A DNA stretch of 64,000 bases from Gryllus longicercus (taxonomy: Eukaryota; Arthropoda; Insecta; Orthoptera; Gryllidae). The notes beneath the pieces were generated by a model, which saw only the letters and a list, made by a program, of their open reading frames with translations, had not been told where the DNA came from and made no database searches. The stretch spans positions 1,448,501 through 1,512,500 of the forward strand of contig JAZDUA010000297.1 in assembly GCA_038098605.1 (NCBI GenBank), written 5' to 3'. Position 1 is the stretch's first letter. Every line of letters begins with the position of its first letter. This document shows, piece by piece, positions 58,949 through 64,000 of the stretch. A program made the translations under genes and the position numbers.

Positions 58949-59384
58949 TGCCATAATTGAAACCGATCATCAATCGGGTTGCGATCGCTCCCGCGATCAG
59001 GGGATAGCCGGTCTATCAGAGCTAGGGTGTAAAGTGTAAATTCATTGTAAATATTTGTTGTTTTCCTTGTAAATATTTGTTTATATGAAAGCTCTTGTCC
59101 GCTTTCAGTATCTATAACGTCACAGACGGATAGACAGTCTCGAGTCTGCCACCTCCCCCTCAACTGGTGAGGTTTCAGTGGCTTTTGACCGTGTAGTTAC
59201 CGCTGCAACTAATTGTGGCTCAATAAACCCTTCTATCTCGACTTCTGCGACCGGGAGATTGCGTGCTGATGCATCCAGTGGCTGCAGAATCCACAAGCTT
59301 TCTCCCGTTAAATCGCCTCGTCGCTGATAAATTTCTCGTTTAGAAGATCAAACGACGCGCTTGAGTCCCTCAGAAGTTTCTCGG

Positions 59385-61073
59385 CTATACCGTTAATTCT
59401 GCGTGCGATAAAAGCAATTCCCTAGCCGTTTTGTCCGCCACATGATTCATCCTTTCCGCCTCGCGGCGCTGCGGGCACTCACGCATCAAGTGATCGGCCG
59501 ACCCACAACTGTAACATTTCCGCTTGCCAGGCTTCTCATAAGCGGCCCTGACATCGGTTTTCTTACTGCCCGATTTCCCCTGAATTTCAAGAACTTTCCG
59601 CTGCGCCTTGCGGTCTTCTGTACTGCATGAATGAGGGCCGTTTGCTGCTTGCCCTATTATTTCCATAATTATCTAGCTTACCAGCTAATTCCAGGGGTGC
59701 CGTTGATTCCCCCCATTCATCAATAAAGTGCTCTTTAATTTCGATAGGCGCTCGGCGTTTCAGTTGATTCTTTACAATTATTCATTAATTACTCAAACGT
59801 ATGGATGTTTTTGTTGAGGCTGCGAAATACTCTTAGAATAAGTTGGGAGAGCAAGTAGTAGAAGCTGCAACGAAACATCGCCTCTTCCATCAGTAGTTTT
59901 TATTAGACAAAAGTGCTCCGAACTAACAGGAAGCAGTTAACAATCTACGTCAAGGAACTTTGTACGTAAAAACTGAGTATCTGGTCAACAGGGAAGAAAT
60001 TCACGGCGGCTTTTTAAGTAAAATCTCAAGAGCGCCAAGTTTGAAATATATAATCCTTTCTTCTGAAACGCCTTCAAAGAACATCAAAAGTGCCCTATTA
60101 AAAAACAAGGCACCAAATTTGAAGTAATTTGGCGGTCAATGTGCCAACACCAATCTTTACAATAATTTTGCAACTCCCTTGCGTAATATTTGCGGCTTTT
60201 ACATGTTACGAGAACAACTGTCGAAACTTCTCGGTATTGAACCTACACATTTCATATAGCCTATACTTTAATTCGGCATATTCTATCCCCCTGACGCATT
60301 TATCTGATTTGGGAGCAGCCCCATTCAATTTGCCACCCACCCTTCTTCCGGAATGTCTGCTCTGCCTGACTTTCGAAAGCGCTCAGAAACGCCGTTATGT
60401 CGTCGTTCTCTCCTTTGAATCGACTCATAAACTGGTTTAATGGAATGTGGACTTTACCACTCGATTCAGGCTGCGGACTAGCTCTACTCTCCTGCTCGCC
60501 CTGTTCTATCCTGCGTTTTGTAATTGGAACGTGCGTTCCGCCTCCCATTCAGCTCGTTCCTTTTCTCGTTCTTTTTCTAATTCGCGTTCGGCCTTCTCTC
60601 GTTCTTTTTGATCCTTATGGGCCTGAGCTATCCCTTTCACAACTTCCTCCTCGTAATCGGGATGCTCCTCTATCAATTTTATTAACACTGCGAAAGATTC
60701 CCTGCCTATGACTTCGAGTCCTAATTCCTGTGCTACGTGCACTTCACAATCTTTCCCGAATATCGGTAAGCCATAATTAAATCCTGAACTGAGCTTAACA
60801 ATGCAGATAACTATACTTACGCCGAATCCTTGCTGAATTTGTGATTTTGTCAAACGGGTGGCCTCGATACGTCCTTCCTTTCTGTCCTGGCGTTGTAGAG
60901 ATGGCTTGGGCGTCTGCCTCGCTGATTCTCGGCTCCCGTGCGATTGTAGCGTAATTATGTCTATCCGTCGCCACTCTCGCCACACGCACTGGCCCACCCA
61001 CGTTGCCACCAATTATGACTATTTGATGGGCACTATGCCCTTCTCTGTAGTATTTGATTACCGCTGCCATCAA
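59385..61073 (-). pseudogene. Ty3/gypsy-like gag, decayed and interrupted
   Basis: Minus strand. From about 61010: an N-terminal part with KLIEEHPDYEEEVVKG and a highly charged coiled-coil (EREKAERELEKEREKERAEW). A +1 shift at about 60540 leads into IPLNQFMSRFKGENDDITAF and LSAFESQAEQTF. A repeat lies at 59790-60170. The frame resumes KRRAPIEIKEHFIDEWGEST, shifts, and has a CCHC knuckle CYSCGSADHLMREC at about 59530. It stops at 59385. No protease, RT or integrase was found beyond it. The order is that of LTR-retrotransposon gag proteins. Confidence 0.7.
59790..60170. mobile_element. Repeat inserted in gag
   Basis: TTGAGGCTGCGAAATACTCTTAG (59814 on), TTGGGAGAGCA and the AATCCTTTCTTCTGAAAC...CTTCAAAGAACATC block match 46084-46830. 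It lies between two separately readable parts of gag, so it probably inserted there. Confidence 0.5.
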
Positions 61074-61147
61074 TTATGCCTTTAGTTGGTGGGCACTTAG
61101 CTCCTCCCCCCTTGGGATTCGTTTACCGCTGCAACCAATTATGTATA
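61004..61147 (-). repeat. Tandem primer-binding-site-like units next to LTR
   Basis: On the minus strand ATAATTGGTTGCAGCGGTAA (at the LTR edge), ATAATTGATGGCAGCGGTAA (about 61080) and ATAATTGGTGGCAACG (about 61016) repeat at 66- and 61-base spacing. TGG(T)xGCAGCGG is a usual gypsy primer-binding-site start. A fourth related copy (AATTAGTTGCAGCGGTAA) lies at about 59200. Confidence 0.6.
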
Positions 61148-61404
61148 TCCGTCTGTGACGTCATGAATACACACAGCGAACAGACACGAGCTTTCATATA
61201 ACATATTTATTTACAAGGAAAACACAACAAATATTTACAATGAATAATATTATGAATTATATAATGAATTACAATACTTACTTTACACCCTAGCTCTGAT
61301 AGACCGGCTATCCCCTGATCGCGGGAGCGATCCCAACCCGATTGATGATCGGTTTCAATTATGACACTCGCCACTCCTACATCTGAAGCGCGCACAAAGC
61401 CAAG
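61142..61404 (-). mobile_element. LTR copy, opposite orientation, truncated
   Basis: On the minus strand GCTTGGCTTTGTGCGCGCTT through GATGTAGGAGTGGCGAG, CCGATCATCAATCGGGTTG and ATCAGAGCTAGGGTGTAAAG to GACGGATATACA matches the + strand LTR at 54.79-59.14 kb with the hAT left out. Its upstream part is lost into simple repeat. It precedes gag in the same orientation, so it is the 5' LTR of that element. Confidence 0.8.
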
Positions 61405-61485
61405 CGCACACGCGCACGCGCCCCCGCGCGCCCACGCGCGCACGCGCCCACGCGCGCACCCGCCCCCCCCCCCCCCACACACACA
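61405..61485. repeat. (CG/CA)-rich simple repeat with C-run
   Basis: Alternating GCGCACACGCGCACGCGC units, a run of 14 C at about 61463-61476, then (CA)n. Ends exactly where the LINE 5' region begins. Confidence 0.9.
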
Positions 61486-61772
61486 ACCCTGTGTGGTTGC
61501 CGGGGTTTTTGTAGAATAGCGCCACGGGACCTCCACCTGTCGTAAAAGGCGACTAAAAGGAGCAGCTGTCCGCTGTCCTTTCCCCATATATCCCTACTTT
61601 CCCACCTAGTTTTCCTCCCATCCCACAAGATCCAATAGGTGGACTGAGTAGCTTATGGGATCTTGCTCCCTATCCCTACGAAAATTCCCTTCTCATCTTC
61701 CTTCCAATTCCATTTCTGCTGGCGGTAGCACATAAAACGCTAAGGGAAGGTCACCCCGAAAATAAACCAGTG

Positions 61773-63168
61773 ATGGGTATGAGTGAGCCTCAAAACTTAC
61801 TACCCCAAGCGAGTCGAGCGTTGACGCCGAATCTCGCCACCGATTCTGATCGGGTGAAAGCCCCGATAGTCGGTGCCGGCTCCATGGATTTTGGGGGGAG
61901 CCAAGCTCACAAGTGTCTGGGAAGAGAATAGGAGAGTGAAGTTTCTGGAGTTGGGGAAGAAAATCGAGGATCTCCTGCACTTTGTCCTGCCAAGGAATAA
62001 TGTACACGGGGAGATAAAGCGCATGGTGAGTTCCATCCGAGCTGACTTTGATGAGATGGTGGACATGAAGGAGTCACTATCTGTAATTAGCTCGAAGACA
62101 GTTGAGGCGGAGACGCAGACCTCACCGCAGACATGTCCCACGGATGCAGGGGAGAAGCAGACCTCGACCGGACGGGATGCCCGACAGGGGATGGATGGGT
62201 CGGGTGAGCGGAGGATGCATGAGTCGCCTTCCACCCCCTCCTACAGAAGGGAGGAGGGCGCGTTGTTGCGTCAAAGGAGTCCTGCCAGAGCACCGGAGGC
62301 TCCTGAGGTGACCGGTGAGAGGCCCGGAAGTGTGCGACCGGAGGACCCGTGGGAAGTTGTTCAAAAGGGGAAGAAAAAGAAGAAGAAAAAACCGGCCAAT
62401 GAGGCGTCGCAGGATGCTAAACTGAAGCGTCCGCGTCATAGACCCACCCGCACAGATGCTCTCCTCGTCAAGGTGGACGGGCAGAAATCGTCGTACGCGG
62501 ATATTCTTCGCCGAATGAAGAGCGACTCTTCCTTACAAAGTGTCGGTACCTGTGTCAAGCGGATCAGGAGAACTGGAGCTGGAGACCTATTACTGGAGCT
62601 GGAGAGGTCGGCTGGCGGGAAGGTAGATGAATTGAGGGGCTCCATATCACACAAACTGGGAGATGCCGCAACAGTTACCGCACTGAGGGAGGAAACCACT
62701 GTGGAGCTGCGTGACCTCGATGAGCTCGCAACCAGGGAGGAGATCTGCGCCGCGCTGGAAAAGCAGCTAGAGACAAAGCTTGACCAGACAGCGGTGAAAG
62801 CACTACGGCCTAGCTTCAGAGGTACGCAGGTGGCGGTGGTCTGCCTACCAACGGCTCTGGCGAGGAGGGCTGCATCGATCGGGAAAATTCGAATTGGCTG
62901 GGTGATAAGTCATATTCGAATTAAGGCTACGCCGTTAAGATGCTACCGATGCTGGGACTTCGGTCACCGTCCCAGTTCCTGCAAGGGACCTGACCGAACC
63001 AAGCTTTGCCGCAAGTGTGGCGAAGAGGGTCATGTGGCGAAGACTTGCGAAAAGGACCCGCACTGCTTGTTATGCTCTGCGAAGTTTGAATCCAGCCACA
63101 CTTCTGGCGGCCCGAAGTGCCCGGTTTATCAGAGGGCACTCCAGACGAAGAACCGGCAGGAAAAATGA
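61773..63168 (+). pseudogene. R1-type ORF1 (gag-like, three CCHC knuckles), one frameshift
   Basis: Start M-G-M-S-E-P at 61773. The N-terminal frame MSEPQNLLPQASRALTPNLA then GSMDFGG breaks at a G6 run (61893-61898) and continues in the +1 frame as KLTSVWEENRRVKFLELGKK. A basic stretch (KKGKKKKKKK region at about 62370) follows, then the gag core, and at about 62938-63100 three knuckles: CYRCWDFGHRPSSC, CRKCGEEGHVAKTC and CLLCSAKFESSHTSGGPKC. It stops at 63166-63168, overlapping the ORF2 start. ORF1 proteins of this type bind the element RNA. Apart from the G-run break the frame is intact, so the copy may be young. Confidence 0.85.
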
Positions 63169-64000
63169 GGTTACTCCAATTGAACCTCAACCACTGTGAG
63201 GCAGCACAGGACCTGCTGCAACAAACGGTGAGAGACCTTAAGATCGATGTGGCGATTCTTTGCGAGCAGTACACAAACATGGAGGACCCTACTTGGTTTT
63301 CAGACAGGTCAAGTCGAGCCGCGATATGGACTTACGGTTTGCGACAGGTCCGGGAGGTCATAACTGTACCATCGACCGGCTTTACCAGGGTTAAGGCAGA
63401 TGGCATATACATTTACAGTGTATATGCACCCCCTAGTCTCTCAATACACGAATTCGAAGCGTTGCTGAACAGTCTGGTGGCCGATGCACGAGGACGGAGA
63501 CCCCTTATCATCGCTGGCGATTTCAACGCATGGGCTACAGCGTGGGGCAGCAGGGTAACGAACCGAAGAGGAGAGGCCCTTCTAGACCATCTAGCCTCAC
63601 TGGACGTCGTCCTAGCAAATACCGGGAACTCTCCAACCTTCTCCCGAAATGGCGTTAGCTCCATAGTTGACTTGACATTCGTGAGCGAGTGCATTGCTCG
63701 CTCGGGTCTAACCTGGGTTCTGAGCGACCAATACACGCATAGTGACCATCATGCTATTCTCATTGAGATGGGTAAACCTGAGAAACGTCGGACACTGCAC
63801 CAGCCCAGTCGCAAGTGGAGCACGAAAAAACTGGACACGGAGGCCCTCGTCGCCATGATGGAAGATGTGACCATATCTGAAGGACCACCGGAAGAGCAGG
63901 CAGAGAACTCATGACGCATGTTGTCAATGCATGCGATGCGTCTATGCCGAGGTGCTCACCAAGCGACCGCCGACCACCGGTTTACTGGTGGAACGAAGAA
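63165..64000 (+). pseudogene. R1-type ORF2, endonuclease and start of RT linker, frameshifted, cut by window end
   Basis: ATG at 63165 overlaps the ORF1 stop as ATGA. The AP-like endonuclease has LQLNLNHCEAAQDLL (N-terminal Asn), ILCEQY (catalytic Glu), GDFNAWATAWGS (GDFN.W), DLTFVS and SDHHAILI (SDH motif), so all the usual catalytic residues are present. The frame ends at 63912-63914. The expected linker continues in the -1 frame as RELMTHVVNACDASMPR then PPVYWWNEE, typical of R1-clade ORF2 before RT. The domain nicks target DNA for target-primed reverse transcription. Confidence 0.88.

Larger units (their letters stand above)
54279..59136 (+). mobile_element. LTR (about 736 bp once the hAT insertion is removed)
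   Basis: Left part 54279-54826 starts TGTAACG and has a TATATAAGG box at 54520. The right part 58941-59136 ends GACGGATAGACA. Its 54790-54826 and 58949-59136 segments match, in reverse complement, 61142-61404. TG...CA ends are consistent with an LTR, but the left boundary is a guess. The preceding and following 5 bases (GCTAG, GTCTC) do not match, so it is not a clean solo LTR. Confidence 0.65.
61486..64000 (+). mobile_element. R1-clade LINE, 5' end to window edge
   Basis: The 5' region has CCACGGGACCTCCACCTGTC and AAAAGGCGACTAAAAGGAGC, a style of 5' UTR seen in many arthropod R1-clade elements. Two ORFs follow, with ORF1 CCHC knuckles and an APE-type endonuclease in ORF2. The element runs off the window at RT. 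Its 5' junction lies in CA-rich simple repeat. Confidence 0.85.

Noticed and set aside
61207..61628. Arg/Ala/Gly-rich minus frames of 83-126 codons
   Set aside because: Generated by the CG/CA simple repeat.

Overview
The window is eukaryotic nuclear DNA, most likely from an insect or close arthropod with a large, transposon-rich, intron-rich genome. Supporting signs are an AT-rich background with small GC-rich exons, GT-AG introns, no bacterial gene packing, Jockey- and R1-type LINEs, a hAT element, a Ty3/gypsy-like gag with LTR pieces, tRNA-headed SINEs and Helentron/DINE-1-like elements. The order cannot be fixed from sequence alone.

Host genes are sparse and seen only as exons. (1) A + strand gene at about 7.1-15.5 kb is supported by exons whose splice phases agree from one to the next (7414-7533, 8889-9044, 11976-12279, 13273-13483, with candidate small 3' exons at 15124-15159 and 15430-15492). 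It encodes a cysteine-rich protein I do not recognise; two exons share the pattern PLFxWxxG....N..R.PYP. (2) Two minus-strand exons at 42147-42259 and 41431-41539 resemble the Met/Gln/Tyr-rich middle region of the HERP/HERPUD family of ER membrane ubiquitin-like proteins. (3) A minus-strand terminal exon at 45796-46080 ends in a hydrophobic, probably membrane-spanning C terminus, with AATAAA about 80 bases past the stop. (4) CpG-rich patches at 3.2-3.8, 16.1-16.3, 27.5-28.4 and 44.3-45.5 kb look like promoters or first exons; three carry an ATG at or very near a strong splice donor.

Most of the rest is repeats. A family with TTACTTTCTCGC at one end, a (GTCY)n block, roughly 290-bp internal modules in long copies and a CTAG|T-like end occurs at least nine times on both strands. 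It resembles Helentron-associated non-autonomous elements (DINE-1/mini-me type). tRNA-Ser/Leu-like SINE heads cluster at 39.7-40.8 kb. A separate SINE-like family lies at 24.4, 26.5 and 29.0 kb. A degenerate minisatellite (28.44-29.76 kb) is interrupted by one of these. A 3'-truncated Jockey-type LINE fills 29.8-33 kb on the minus strand. Shorter fragments include CR1/L2-like and other reverse transcriptase pieces, a mariner/IS630-like C terminus and Crypton-like N termini.

The right end is a nest. A + strand LTR (about 54.28-59.14 kb) is split by a 4.1-kb hAT element with a perfect 8-bp target duplication. A decayed minus-strand gag follows (61.07-59.39 kb), itself split by another repeat. 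A second LTR copy lies in the opposite orientation (61.40-61.14 kb). A CG/CA-rich simple repeat comes next, then an R1-clade LINE (61.49 kb to the window end) whose ORF1 and ORF2 overlap as ATGA.
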